Source of the DNA: Bostrychus sinensis
Taxonomy: Eukaryota > Chordata > Actinopteri > Gobiiformes > Eleotridae
Direction: 5' to 3'
Assembly (NCBI GenBank): GCA_020698575.1
Contig: CM036252.1
Span: forward strand, 416,575 to 480,574
DNA: 64,000 nucleotides
The notes under the pieces are model-generated. The model was not told the origin of the DNA, did not search any database, and saw nothing but the letters and a program-made list of their open reading frames with translations. The translations under genes and the position numbers were made by a program. Positions 25,601 to 32,439 of this stretch are shown piece after piece (positions within the stretch are counted from its first letter, which is position 1; each line of letters starts with the position of its first letter).

Positions 25601-26753
25601 TGCTCTAATCACACAGACTTTACTGTCCCAAACACAAACTGCTGTCTCTCTGTTCAGACCTGATCCTGGAGAGTCCTGGACTTCCTGTTGAAGCAGGAAG
25701 TGATGTCACTCTCCGCTGTAGAACCAGACCTGGATCTAAACTGAATCCTGAGATCCAGAAAGATGGATCTGTGATCCAGCTCAGATCAGAGTGGACCATC
25801 ACTGACGTCTCCAAACTTCATGAAGGACGTTACTCCTGCTCTGCTCTGGAGGAGGGAGCTGCTGTGAGATCTGCAGAGAGAGAGCTCAGGGTCAAAGGTC
25901 AGTAGTTGAGGCTGTTCTTTAGTCTTTTCTGTTCATATTTAACTGTTACTGGTCTGGGACTCGCCCACAGGCCCAGCTTAGGACAGAGTCCTGGTTCTGG
26001 ACTTTTTTCTCTAAACTCACTCCGTTCTCTTTCCTCCAGAGCCTCCCTCTACCTCCTCCTCTCTGTCTCCTCCTGGCTCCTCCTCTCTGTCTCCTCCTGG
26101 CTCCTCCTCTCTGTCTCCTCCTGGCTCCTCCTCTCTGTCTCCTCCTGGTCCTGTGATGATCTCAGTGGTGTCTGCTTTGGTGGTCCTGGTCCTGGTCCTG
26201 GTCCTGGTCCTGGTCCTGGTTGTGCTCAGATGTGGACAACAAACAGGTGACACACTGCTCTGAACTGGTTTAAACTGATACATGCGGAGACCAGGGCTCT
26301 CTTTTATAAACAGACAAACCAAGACTGAAGCTGGCGTCCGCCGCTCTCTGCACCAAAGCTGGGATCTATAAAAATCCAAACAGATAGTTAGCTCTGAGCC
26401 TGTTCACATTTTGGAGACACGGCACAAAGGCGACCCTCAGTGTGAGCTGCTGAAGTGAAGCAGTTTGACAAATCCATGTTTGGAGTTTGATACAGTTCAC
26501 TTTCACTTTCTATCTGTCAGAAGGAGGAGTCAGACGTCATTTCAGCAGGAAGTGAGGAAAACAGAGGGAGGGCATTTGGTTTATGAAGGTTGTAAAATAA
26601 GTCTTACCTGCCACAGTCTAAATATTTATAATATATATCTTTGTGTTTTAAACGTCCTTCTGTCTAAAACTGATATTAGAAGGAAGGAGAAGTTCCATTT
26701 TGTTTTAGTTTTTATCAGAAAAGCAGCATTCTCTGTCCAACACACACACACAA

Positions 26754-26822
<69 letters not shown>

Positions 26823-29800
26823 ATAGATATAGTTGGGCTCACAAGGTGTCCATCAGTGCACCGGAGGTCGATGATCCACTTTGTTGTTGTGTCATCTGAC
26901 CTTCAGCCGTGTGTTTTGGACACTCGGGTGAAGAGAGGGGCTGAGCTGTTACTGATCACCACCTGGTGGTGAGTTGGATCCACTGGCAGAGGAGGAGGTC
27001 GGACAGACTCGGCAGACCCAAACGTATTGTGAGGTCTGTTGGGAACTGGCTGAGCCTCCTGTCAGAGGGGTCTTCAACTCCCACCTCCAGGAGAGCTTTG
27101 ACCAGATCCCGATGGAGGATGGAGACATGGAGTCCGAGTGGACCATGTTCTCCACCTCTATTGTCGATGCGGCCGTCAGGAGCTGTGGCTGTAAGGTCTC
27201 TGGTGCCTGTCATGGCGGCAATCCCTGAACCCGGTGGTGGACACTGGAAGTAAGGGATGTCATCAGGCTGAAGAAGGAGTCCTATCGAGCCTGGTTGGCT
27301 TGTGCTACTCCTGAGGCAGCCGACGGGTACCGGCAGGCCAAGCGAGCTGCAGCCCTGGCGGTTGTGGAGGCAAAAACTCAGGTCTGGGAGGAGTTTGGGG
27401 AGGCCATGGAGGAGGACTATCAGTCGGCCTCAAAGAAATTTTGGCAAACCATCCGCCTGAGGCGTCGGACGGTTTGCCAGAACCTCCAAGTTTACAGTGG
27501 AGGTGGGAGCTGTTGACCTCGACTGGGGATGTTGTCGCGCTGGTGGAAGGAATACTTTGAGGATCTCCTCAATCCCACCTGACACGCCTTCCAGTTGAGG
27601 AAGCAGAGGCTGGGGACTCAGAGATGGACTCGTCCATCACCCAGAGCTGAAGTCACCGAGGTAGGTTGGAAAGCTCCTCAGTGGCACCGGGGATGGATGA
27701 GATCTGCTCTGAGTACCTCAAGTCCCTGGATGTTGTGGGTCTTGGCTGACAAGTCTCTGCAACATCGCGTGGCGGTCGGGGACAGTACCTCTGGACTGGC
27801 AGAGGTACTGTCCGGAGAGTGTGTTCCAACTACAGGGAGATCACACTCCTCAGCCTCCCTGGGAAAGTCTATTCCAGGGACTGGAGAGGAGAATTCGGCC
27901 GATAGTCGAACCTCGGATTCAGGAGGAACAATGTGGTTTTCGTCCCTGGTCGTGGAACAGTGGACCAGCTCTACTCCCTCTGTCAGGGCTCGAGGGTTCA
28001 TGGGAGTTTGCCCACAGTCCACATGTGTTTGTGGATTTGGAGAAGGCGTTCGACCGTGTCCCTCGCAGCCTCCTGTGGGGGGTGCTCTGGGAGTATGGGG
28101 TCTGGGGCCCTCTGCTAAGGGCTGTCTGGTCTCTGTACGACCGGAGCAGGAGTTTGGTTCGCATTGCCGGTTGTAAGTCAGACCTGTTCCCAGTGCAGGT
28201 TGGACTCAGGGCTGCCCTTTGTCTCTGGTTCTGTTATATTTTTCTGGACAGAATTCCTAGGAGCAGCCAGGGGCCCGAGGGAGTCAGGTTTGGGATTTCA
28301 TCTCTGCTTTTTGCAGATGATGTTGTTCTGTTAGGCTTCATGGAACCAGGACCTTCAGTGAGCACTGGGGCGGTTTGCAGCCGAGTGTGAAGCGGCCGGG
28401 ATGAGAATCAGCTCCAAGTCCGAGGCCATGGTTCTCCACTGGAAAAGGGTGGCGCCCTCTCCAGGTTGGAGGAGAGTCCTGCCTCAGGAGGAGTTTAAGT
28501 ATCTCAGGAGTTGTTCTCAGTGAGGGAAGGATGGAGCTGAGCCTGACAGGAGATCACTGCAGCGTCTGCAGGAATACACTCAGTGTATCGCTCTGTTGTG
28601 GTGAAGAAGGAGGTGAGCCCAAAGGCGAAGCTCTGGATTTACCATCGATCTATGTTCCTCCTCTCACCTACGTTCCTACTCTCACCTGTGTTCCTCCTCT
28701 CACCTATGTTCCTACTCTCACCTATGTTCCTACTCTTACCTATGTTCCTCCTCTCACCTATGTTCCTCCTCTCACCTATGTTCCTACTCTCACCTATGTT
28801 CCTCCTCTCACCTTTGTTCCTCCTCTCACCTATGTTCCTACTCTCACCTATGTTCCTACTCTCACCTATGTTCCTCCTCTCACCTATGTTCCTCCTCTCA
28901 CCTACGTTCCTCCTCTCACCTACGTTCCTACTCTCACCTGTGTTCCTCCTCTCACCTATGTTCCTACTCTCACCTATGTTCCTCCTCTCACCTATGTTCC
29001 TACTCTCACCTATGTTCCTACTCTCACCTATGTTCCTCCTCTCACCTATGTTCCTCCTCTCACCTATGTTCCTCCTCTCACCTATGTTCCTCCTCTCACC
29101 TATGTTCCTACTCTCACCTATGTTCCACCTCTCACCTATGTTCCTCCTCTCACCTATGTTCCTACTCTCACCTATGTTCCACCTCTCACCTATGTTCCTC
29201 CTCTCACCTATGTTCCTCCTCTCACCTATGTTCCTACTCTCACCTATGTTCCTCCTCTCACCTATGTTCCTACTCTCACCTATGTTCCTCCTCTCACCTA
29301 TGTTCCTCCTCTCACCTATGTTCCTACTCTCACCTATGTTCATATACATGTATATGTATACATATACATGTATACATATACATGTATACATGTATATGTA
29401 TACATATACATGTATACATATACATGTATACATGTATATGTATACATAAACATATACATACATACATACATACATATATACAGTGGGGCAAAAAAGTATT
29501 TAGTCAGCCACCAATTGTGCAAGTTCTCCCACTTAAAAAGATGAGAGAGGCCTGTAATTTTCATCATAGGTTTACCTCAACTATGAGAGACAAAATGAGA
29601 AAAAAAAAATCCAGAAAATCATATTAAGTATTTGGTCAATAACAAAAGTTCATCTCAATACTTTGTTATAAACCCTTTGTTGGCAATGACAGAGGTCAAA
29701 TGTTTTCTGTCTTCACAAGGTTTTCACAAACTGTTGCTGGTATTTTGGCCCATTCCTCCTGCAGATCTCCTCTAGAGCAGTGATGTTTTGGGGCTGTTGC

Positions 29801-31966
29801 TGGGCAACACGGACTTTCAACTCCCTCCAAAGATTTTCTATGGGGTTGAGATCTGGAGACTGGCGAGGCCACTCCAGGACCTTGAAATGCTTCTTACGAA
29901 GCCACTCCTTCGTTACCCGGGCAGTGTGTTTGGGATCATTGTCCTGCTGAAAGACCCAGCCATGTTTCATCTTCAATGTCCTCGCTGATGGAAGGAGGTT
30001 TTCACTCAAAACCTGACGATACATGGCCCCATTCATTCTTTCCTTTACACGGATCAGTCGTCCTGGTCCCTTTGCTGAAAAACAGCCCCAAAGCCTGATG
30101 TTCCCACCCCCATGCTTTACAGTAGGTATGGTGTTCTTTGGATGCAACTCAGCATTCTTTCTCCTCCAAACACGACGAGTAGAGTTTTTACCAAAAAGTT
30201 CTATTTTGTTTTCATCTGACCATATGACATTCTCCCAGTCCTCTTCTGGATCATCCAAATGCTCTGTAGCAGACTTCAGACGCCTGCACGTCCTGGCTTT
30301 AGCAGGGGACACGTCTGGCACTGCAGGAGGCGTAGTGTGTTACTGATGGTAGCCTTTGTTACTTTGGTCCCAGCTCTCTGCAGGTCATTCACTAGGTCCC
30401 CGTGTGGTTCTGGGATTGTTGCTCACCGTTCTTGTGATCATTTTGACCACGGGGTGAGATCTTGCGGGGAGCCCCAGATGGAGGGAGATTATCAGTGTCT
30501 TGTATGTCTTCCATTTCCTAATAATTGCTCCCACAGTTGATTTCTCCACACCAAGCTGCTCACCGATTGCAGACTCAGTCTTCCCAGCCTGGTGCAGGGC
30601 TACAGTTTTGTTTGTGGTGTCCTTTGACAGCTCTTTGGTCTTGGCCACAGTGGAGTTTGGAGTGGGACTGTTTGAGGCTGTGGACAGGTGTCTTTTATAT
30701 AGATAACCAGTTCAAACAGGTGCCATTAATACAGGTAACGAGTGGAGGACAGAGGAGCCTCTTACAGAAGAAGTTACAGCTCTGTGAGAAACACAAATCT
30801 TGCTTGTTTGTAGGTGACCAAATACTTATTTTCCACCATAATTTGCAAATAAATTCTTTAAAAAGCAGACAATGTGATTTTCTGGATTTTTTTTCTCATT
30901 TTTTCTCTCATAGTTGAGGTAAACCTATGATGAAAATTACAGGCCTCTCATCTTTTTAAGGGGGAGAACTTGCACAATTGGTGGCTGACTAAATACTATT
31001 TTGCCCCACTGTACATACATAAATACATACATATACACGTATACATATATACATAAACACACACAATGCTGCAGACAACATGGCTCCTGGGATCATTGGG
31101 TAAATACAGTTTATTGTAGTAAACACAGTTTATTGTAGTAAACACAGTTTATTGTAGTAAATACATTTTATTGTTCATTGCAGTGCATGACCTCACAAAA
31201 GGTTGCTGCCATCTGCTGGTTAGGAGTGGTATTAGATTGTTTTGTCTGTTGACCAGGATTAAAATGCAACTAAACGTGTGTTTGCTTCGACCTCCTGACC
31301 AAGAGAAGAGAGCTTACAACAACTGCACCCCTTATGAGATTTGTCAGGAGCCGTCACTGCATAGGCTTCAGCTCAGCTGAACATTAAATCTGTATTCATC
31401 AGTTCATGATCTAGAACGCTTATATTTCTTCACATCGTGCACAAATCCCTGCAGACACAGAGACACTGAGTCAAATGACAGGGGCCCGGTGGCAGAGTGG
31501 TTAGTGCTCGTGCCTCCCAGTGAGGAGGAGGTGGGTGGAGTCTGCATGTCCTCCCTGTGTTACTGTGGGGACTCTAACAGCCCCTAGTGAGTGAAGGTGA
31601 GGGTGAATGTCTCTGTGTGTGTCTCTAACTGTCCTCTGTCTAAGGCCCATAGTTGCTGGGATAGGTCTGTCTCTGATTCTGATAAAGCTGCTTTGTTTTA
31701 ACAGATCAGGAAACCACAGTGAACTCCGGCGGCTCCAGAGCAGAGGTGACTTTTACAGACAGCTTTTGTTTGTTTTTGTTAACGTGAGCAGAATAAACGA
31801 GGCTTTTGTTTTCTTGGTTTTTCAGACTGAGATGTATGAGAACCTCCGTCCAGACTGTGAACCTGCAGACTCCACTTACCAGAGCCTCTCTGTGGACACC
31901 ATGGACCCAAACCAGACCTACAGCAGCATCAGAGAACTCAGACAGACTCATGTCACTGTGGACTGA
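3055..31966 (+). CDS. Fc-receptor-like two-Ig-domain receptor with ITAM-like tail (gene copy A)
   Basis: Join of 3055-3073, 24819-24851, 25307-25576, 25658-25897, 26040-26246, 31705-31745 and 31826-31966: 951 nt, 316 aa plus stop. All junctions are GT-AG and the phases fit (phase 1 through exon 5, phase 0 between exons 6 and 7). Domains are a signal peptide of about 17 residues, Ig domain 1 (89-residue exon), Ig domain 2 (79-residue exon), a Ser/Pro stalk of four 8-residue repeats, a Val-Leu transmembrane helix and a tail with YENL, YQSL and YSSI. The split signal peptide with a tiny second exon followed by one exon per Ig domain is a hallmark of the FcR/FCRL family. The Ig domains resemble teleost FCRL domains, but ligand and orthology are unknown. 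It would act at the leukocyte surface as a signalling receptor. The 21.7-kb repeat-filled intron 1 is the weakest join; the parallel layout in copy B supports it. Another IgSF receptor family is possible. Confidence 0.75.
3074..3560 (+). other. 5' part of intron 1, unique sequence
   Basis: About 490 bp of single-copy-looking intronic sequence, nearly identical to 41634-42120 in copy B. No feature beyond splice donor context was seen. Confidence 0.6.
3561..3814. repeat. 23-bp GC-rich minisatellite
   Basis: Eleven copies of a 23-bp unit containing CAGGCCACGCCCTCTCCGCG. The copy B locus (42121-42213) has only four, an 11 versus 4 difference between otherwise near-identical paralogues. The array is CpG-rich for its surroundings. 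Confidence 0.95.
3876..6225. repeat. 33-bp minisatellite, block 1 (intron 1)
   Basis: About 70 copies of a 33-bp unit with core ACTGACCCCTCCCTTTACAC and a short CA run. Variants are TATACA/TACACA, CTCACT/CTGACT, and lengthened CA runs. The + strand is nearly G-free. The period is 11 codons, so artificial open frames occur on both strands. Confidence 0.98.
6226..6339. repeat. Spacer inside the array, duplicated flank
   Basis: A 114-bp non-repeat spacer (AAATAAAACAAAGGCAGTTT onward to ATGCATGTTAGATC) that is nearly identical to the sequence bordering the arrays at 12416-12533 and 48136-48250. The array therefore grew at least once by duplicating a block that included its right flank. Confidence 0.9.
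6340..12415. repeat. 33-bp minisatellite, block 2, with higher-order repeat
   Basis: About 184 copies of the 33-bp unit. There is higher-order structure: variant strings in roughly 8,700-10,440 recur about 1,975 bp later in roughly 10,680-12,415. For example, the same pattern of shortened and extended units at 9630-9818 recurs at 11605-11793, showing recent block duplication of about 60 units. Confidence 0.95.
12416..12539. other. Array flank (intron 1)
   Basis: Unique right flank of the minisatellite, repeated at 6226-6339 and 48136-48260. It holds no recognised gene. Confidence 0.6.
12540..14222. mobile_element. hAT-like non-autonomous element, split by a later insertion
   Basis: It begins CAGTGGTGTCAAACTCAG, the terminal-inverted-repeat style of vertebrate hAT elements. 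The opposite terminus was not found. The element is interrupted at about 12,874 by the insertion at 12875-14030 and resumes at 14031. The uninterrupted counterpart is at 48261-48790. Confidence 0.5.
12875..14030. mobile_element. Non-autonomous DNA element, copy A only, TAA target duplication
   Basis: Comparison with the empty site at about 48,590 gives the insertion exactly: flank TAA, then ATATAGCCGCAAGCGGCGAT at the left end and GGGGCTCGGGCC at the right end, then TAA again. A 3-bp TAA duplication fits PIF/Harbinger-type insertion. The right end shares its terminal sequence with the foldback element at 14223-14605. No transposase frame is present and the family is not identified. Confidence 0.6.
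14223..14605. mobile_element. Foldback MITE with about 150-bp inverted repeats
   Basis: Starts GGCCCGAGCCCCAAGGGTGG and ends with its complement GGGGCTCGGGCC. The two arms (about 14,223-14,350 and 14,470-14,605) are complementary, including runs of GCGCGAAGCGC and TGTACACACTCATGG, around a centre of about 100 bp. It lies in copy A where copy B has Gypsy sequence. It would form a stable hairpin. Confidence 0.8.
14606..14672 (-). mobile_element. Truncated BEL/Pao 3' LTR, copy A
   Basis: Matches the left-edge LTR-like sequence of copy B (53275-53330) and part of 22880-22922. The rest of the LTR was lost at the MITE junction. Confidence 0.5.
14650..15598 (-). pseudogene. BEL/Pao integrase and C-terminal domain, copy A
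   Basis: Minus-strand coding sequence for retroelement integrase, which would insert element cDNA. It shows a His/His-Cys/Cys zinc-binding region (HFHERIHHQ, then CVKCRTYRKC), a catalytic-core pattern (SGMDCFGPF, HCDQGTNF, then GGVWER) and a BEL-type C-terminal module with the LRKRWKILQ motif. The 249-aa frame (14849-15598) shifts to another frame for the C-terminal part. Upstream the integrase is cut from its N-terminal part by a LINE inserted at about 15,605-17,340. It is inactive as it stands. Confidence 0.85.
15944..16478. mobile_element. Internally deleted Tc1-like element
   Basis: 535 bp bounded by inverted CAGTGGGACAAAAAAGTATT and its complement, flanked by TA. Its ends match those of the longer Tc1 element at 29481-31011, so it is a non-autonomous deletion derivative. 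Only the outermost end survives in copy B (59742-59759). Confidence 0.9.
16560..16800. repeat. AT-rich region with (TTA)n microsatellite
   Basis: ATT/TTA-rich sequence within the LINE 3' UTR, with a long ATT run around 16,625-16,675. The copy B version near 59,905-59,935 is shorter. Confidence 0.7.
17324..20501 (-). pseudogene. BEL/Pao pol: protease, reverse transcriptase, RNase H, integrase N-terminus, copy A
   Basis: Minus-strand order: zinc knuckle CFGCLKPGHNSRSC; aspartic protease (LLDTQSDTTFIL); reverse transcriptase with FYVDDSLAS; Pao-type connection (IFDPLGFVAPF); RNase H; integrase N-terminal LRVGGRL. Breaks: a CGA-to-TGA stop at about 18,897 that is absent from copy B; a 1-bp insertion at about 18,173 shifting frame in RNase H; the RNase H aspartate TDSK reads TASK here; an in-frame TAG at about 17,845 shared with copy B; and a degraded stretch at 18418-18589 shared with copy B. 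It is dead in this copy. Confidence 0.9.
20503..22262 (-). pseudogene. BEL/Pao gag, copy A
   Basis: It begins at a true ATG at 22262 (MANNDMSVVQ...). A frameshift near 22,150 leads into a coiled-coil, Glu/Lys-rich segment (to about 21,436). After another break comes a 211-aa block (20503-21138) with GDPLQYNDWKLSF and VGTDKACHAAWEILDDRFGDP, typical of the DUF1759 Gag domain of BEL/Pao elements. This Gag would package element RNA. Frameshifts make it non-functional. Confidence 0.8.
22263..22679 (-). other. BEL/Pao untranslated leader, copy A
   Basis: AT-rich sequence between the gag ATG and the LTR-like block. I could not identify a clear primer-binding site. Confidence 0.4.
22680..22963 (-). 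mobile_element. BEL/Pao LTR-like block plus a piece of pol 3' end
   Basis: About 22,770-22,922 matches the LTR-like sequence next to the integrase in copy B (53167-53323). It is followed by about 40 bp (to 22963) identical to the end of the BEL pol frame at 14664-14703. Either this is the true 5' LTR with an overlapping pol end, or it is the 3' LTR of a second, mostly lost BEL copy. Boundaries are unresolved. Confidence 0.5.
22964..23270. other. Possible retroelement U3/leader sequence
   Basis: AT-rich sequence containing CGCGTATATAATTTCC on the minus strand, which could be an LTR TATA box, and a GGCGCTGCTG segment. It may belong to the BEL element, but no repeat counterpart is seen in the window. 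Confidence 0.3.
23271..23612 (-). CDS. Unidentified acidic 113-aa reading frame
   Basis: A clean minus-strand ATG frame coding a strongly acidic, low-complexity protein rich in Asp, Glu and Gly (DEENVIPDDVGDVNPDSQG) after a basic patch (EPIVRSRTGSMGD). It begins about 20 bp from the inverted minisatellite. It could be the C-terminal tail of a retroelement polyprotein or a chance frame. I do not recognise it. Confidence 0.3.
   Translation of the reverse strand: MQSDSCANEAAPHTEPIVRSRTGSMGDLDFSAGPFVTRRNPTDEITSLLGSLYLTENQGPSDEENVIPDDVGDVNPDSQGETANSVTDDVGEELGGSEQDEAELNLGGSDPHV
23635..24696. repeat. 33-bp minisatellite in inverted orientation
   Basis: About 32 units that are the reverse complement of the intron-1 arrays at 3876-12415 (+ strand core GTGTAAAGGGAGGGGTCAGT). 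In the same pre-mRNA it can pair with the forward arrays. The + strand carries many GGG and GGGG runs, so G-quadruplexes are possible. Confidence 0.97.
24819..24851 (+). CDS. Receptor copy A, coding exon 2 (33-nt mini-exon)
   Basis: Acceptor TTTCTGTCACAG, then 33 nt, then donor GTGAGT. It completes the signal peptide (LSLLPLTVSA). Phase 1 on both sides. Mammalian FcR genes also encode the end of the signal peptide on a tiny exon (21 nt), so this is a family-typical gene structure. Confidence 0.75.
24860..25079. repeat. 11-bp minisatellite, array 3 (intron 2)
   Basis: About 20 copies of the CCTGGTTTAG unit starting 8 nt after the exon 2 donor. Confidence 0.95.
25194..25306 (+). repeat. Three tandem 37-bp units, each carrying a splice acceptor
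   Basis: The 37-bp unit ends in CCCTCTGTCCTCAG, a good acceptor, at 25232, 25269 and 25306. Only the last joins exon 3 in frame. The upstream acceptors would read VSLSL and then TAA. Confidence 0.9.
25307..25576 (+). CDS. Receptor copy A, coding exon 3 (Ig domain 1)
   Basis: 270 nt, phase 1-1. It encodes an Ig-fold domain with the B-strand cysteine (VLSCEGQ), a C-strand tryptophan (VWTVKR) and the F-strand motif DSGSYWCES. Two extra cysteines (QSCGSG and DSSCLL) could form a second disulfide, as in FCRL-type D1 domains. Confidence 0.85.
25658..25897 (+). CDS. Receptor copy A, coding exon 4 (Ig domain 2)
   Basis: 240 nt, phase 1-1. It encodes a second Ig domain: ILESPGLPVEAGSDVTLRC at the start and HEGRYSCSALEEG at the F strand. 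The usual C-strand tryptophan is not evident. The ESP.LPV..G..VTLRC opening is typical of FcR/FCRL D2 domains. Confidence 0.85.
26040..26246 (+). CDS. Receptor copy A, coding exon 5 (stalk and transmembrane helix)
   Basis: 207 nt. Four in-frame 24-bp repeats (26054-26149) encode SSSLSPPG four times, forming a stalk that is likely O-glycosylated. The transmembrane segment (about 26153-26227) includes six GTCCTG hexamers (26183-26218), giving alternating Val-Leu, then RCGQQT as the stop-transfer. There is no charged residue in the membrane, so there is no obvious FcR-gamma-chain partner site. Confidence 0.85.
26247..26739 (+). other. 5' part of intron 5
   Basis: Unique intronic sequence with no recognised gene. 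A short GGTCCTGG-type run lies only in the preceding exon. Confidence 0.5.
26740..26821. repeat. (CA)n/(TG)n palindromic microsatellite
   Basis: A CA run followed directly by a complementary TG run around ACACAGTGTGTTTG, so each strand can fold back on itself. It lies at the junction with the Rex3 fragment. Confidence 0.9.
26823..28650 (+). pseudogene. Rex3-like (RTE-clade) LINE fragment
   Basis: Degraded + strand coding sequence whose pieces match the fish Rex3 reverse transcriptase: RRSDRLGRPKRIVRSV, AADGYRQAKRAAALAVVEAK, IRPIVEPRIQEEQCGFRP, DLEKAFDRVPR, and SLLFADDVVLL with the catalytic Ala-Asp-Asp. There are several frameshifts and stops. It runs directly into the 18-bp minisatellite, where the normal protein would continue YVPTLTYG; the rest of the 3' end is missing. 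Confidence 0.8.
28650..29340. repeat. 18-bp minisatellite derived from Rex3 coding sequence
   Basis: About 38 copies of TATGTTCCTACTCTCACC and its CTCCTC variant. In the Rex3 frame each unit reads YVPTLT or YVPPLT. The unit is the sequence normally present once in Rex3 as YVPTLTYG, with CTATG direct repeats 18 bp apart as the likely seed. Confidence 0.9.
29341..29480. repeat. TATACATG-type microsatellite
   Basis: Alternating TATACATG/CATGTATA sequence, self-complementary, ending in (CATA)n and the TA at which the Tc1 element inserted. Confidence 0.9.
29481..31011 (-). mobile_element. Nearly complete Tc1-like transposon
   Basis: 1,531 bp with terminal CAGTGGGGCAAAAAAGTATT and its complement, flanked on both sides by TA. 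Its long inverted termini match the element at 15944-16478. The transposase lies on the minus strand. Confidence 0.92.
29713..30648 (-). pseudogene. Tc1-like transposase, frameshifted
   Basis: N-terminal part (30385-30648): helix-turn-helix DNA-binding region starting MAKTKELSKDTTNK with GEQLGVEKSTVGAIIRKWK. C-terminal part (29713-30321): DDE domain with WSDENKIELFG, QQDNDPKHTARVTKEW and SPDLNPIENLWREL (the D, D34, E triad). The two parts are in different frames, with a break around 30,320-30,390, so no full transposase can be made, although both halves are well preserved. Normal length is about 340 aa. Confidence 0.9.
31101..31172. repeat. 19-bp tandem repeat, four copies
   Basis: TAAACACAGTTTATTGTAG repeated about four times. 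Confidence 0.9.
31173..31480 (+). other. Intron 5, unique sequence
   Basis: No recognised gene or repeat. Confidence 0.5.
31481..31697 (+). mobile_element. DANA/Mermaid-like tRNA-derived SINE ending at the exon 6 acceptor
   Basis: The head GGCAGAGTGGTTAGTGC is A-box-like. Then come GGAGTCTGCATGTCCTCCCT and CTGGGATAGG, the conserved body and tail of this fish SINE type. The degenerate tail (GATAAAGCTGCTTTG) runs to within about 8 nt of the exon 6 acceptor TTTTAACAG, so it may supply the polypyrimidine region. Confidence 0.65.
31705..31745 (+). CDS. Receptor copy A, coding exon 6 (cytoplasmic)
   Basis: 41 nt from acceptor TTTTAACAG to donor GTGACT, encoding QETTVNSGGSRAE after the split Asp codon. 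Phase 1 in, phase 0 out. Confidence 0.65.
31826..31966 (+). CDS. Receptor copy A, coding exon 7 (ITAM-like tail, stop)
   Basis: 141 nt including TGA at 31964-31966. The motifs are YENL, then 10 residues, YQSL, then 10 residues, YSSI. The spacing fits the ITAM rule YxxL/I-x(6-12)-YxxL/I twice over. STYQSL also fits a relaxed ITIM (S-x-Y-x-x-L). This predicts phosphorylation by Src-family kinases and recruitment of Syk-type SH2 proteins; that role is inferred. Confidence 0.8.
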   Translation, partial: TEMYENLRPDCEPADSTYQSLSVDTMDPNQTYSSIRELRQTHVTVD

Positions 31967-32105
31967 GCACAGACGCTGCCCCCTGCTGGCTGCTGCTGCT
32001 GCTGCTGCTGCTGCATTAAAAATATGAACCGTATATAACTCATATTTTCACGCTTTCCACTTTTTATTGATGTTTGTGTGTTTTGTGATTAAACAGCGCT
32101 CTCAG

Positions 32106-32111
32106 AATAAA
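32106..32111 (+). terminator. Receptor polyadenylation signal
   Basis: AATAAA 140 nt after the stop codon, following a (CTG)n run in the 3' UTR at about 31,986-32,013. There is an ATTAAA at 32014-32019 as an alternative. Confidence 0.6.
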
Positions 32112-32439
32112 CTGTATTTACTTCTGGAAAAGCATTTGTTTTATTTATATGTAACCAGGTGAAAAATGTCAGCTGTGAAACTTGTTCATTATAAATCCTC
32201 TTTTATTTTTATTTCTCATAACTGGTTGATGTTACCTGTTTTCATCACAAGGTGGCGCTGTCTCCTCCTGTACACACAGGTCAAACATTACAGGAAATGT
32301 AAAGCTCTAATCTCAGCACTTTTTTGTTGAGGCTGATAGTGCAGATCCTGGAGAAGAACATGTTTTAGGCCACATTAGTTAAAACTACAGAAATCTGGGT
32401 AAGAAACTTTGTGTGAGATTCAGGATGAACTCAGTGAGG
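32112..32439. other. 3' flank of receptor copy A
   Basis: Unique AT-rich sequence with no recognised feature. Confidence 0.5.

Noticed and set aside
28531..29544. A 337-codon frame through the 18-bp array
   Set aside because: It is Rex3-derived repeat plus microsatellite plus Tc1 terminus; its ends lie inside three different mobile or simple repeats.
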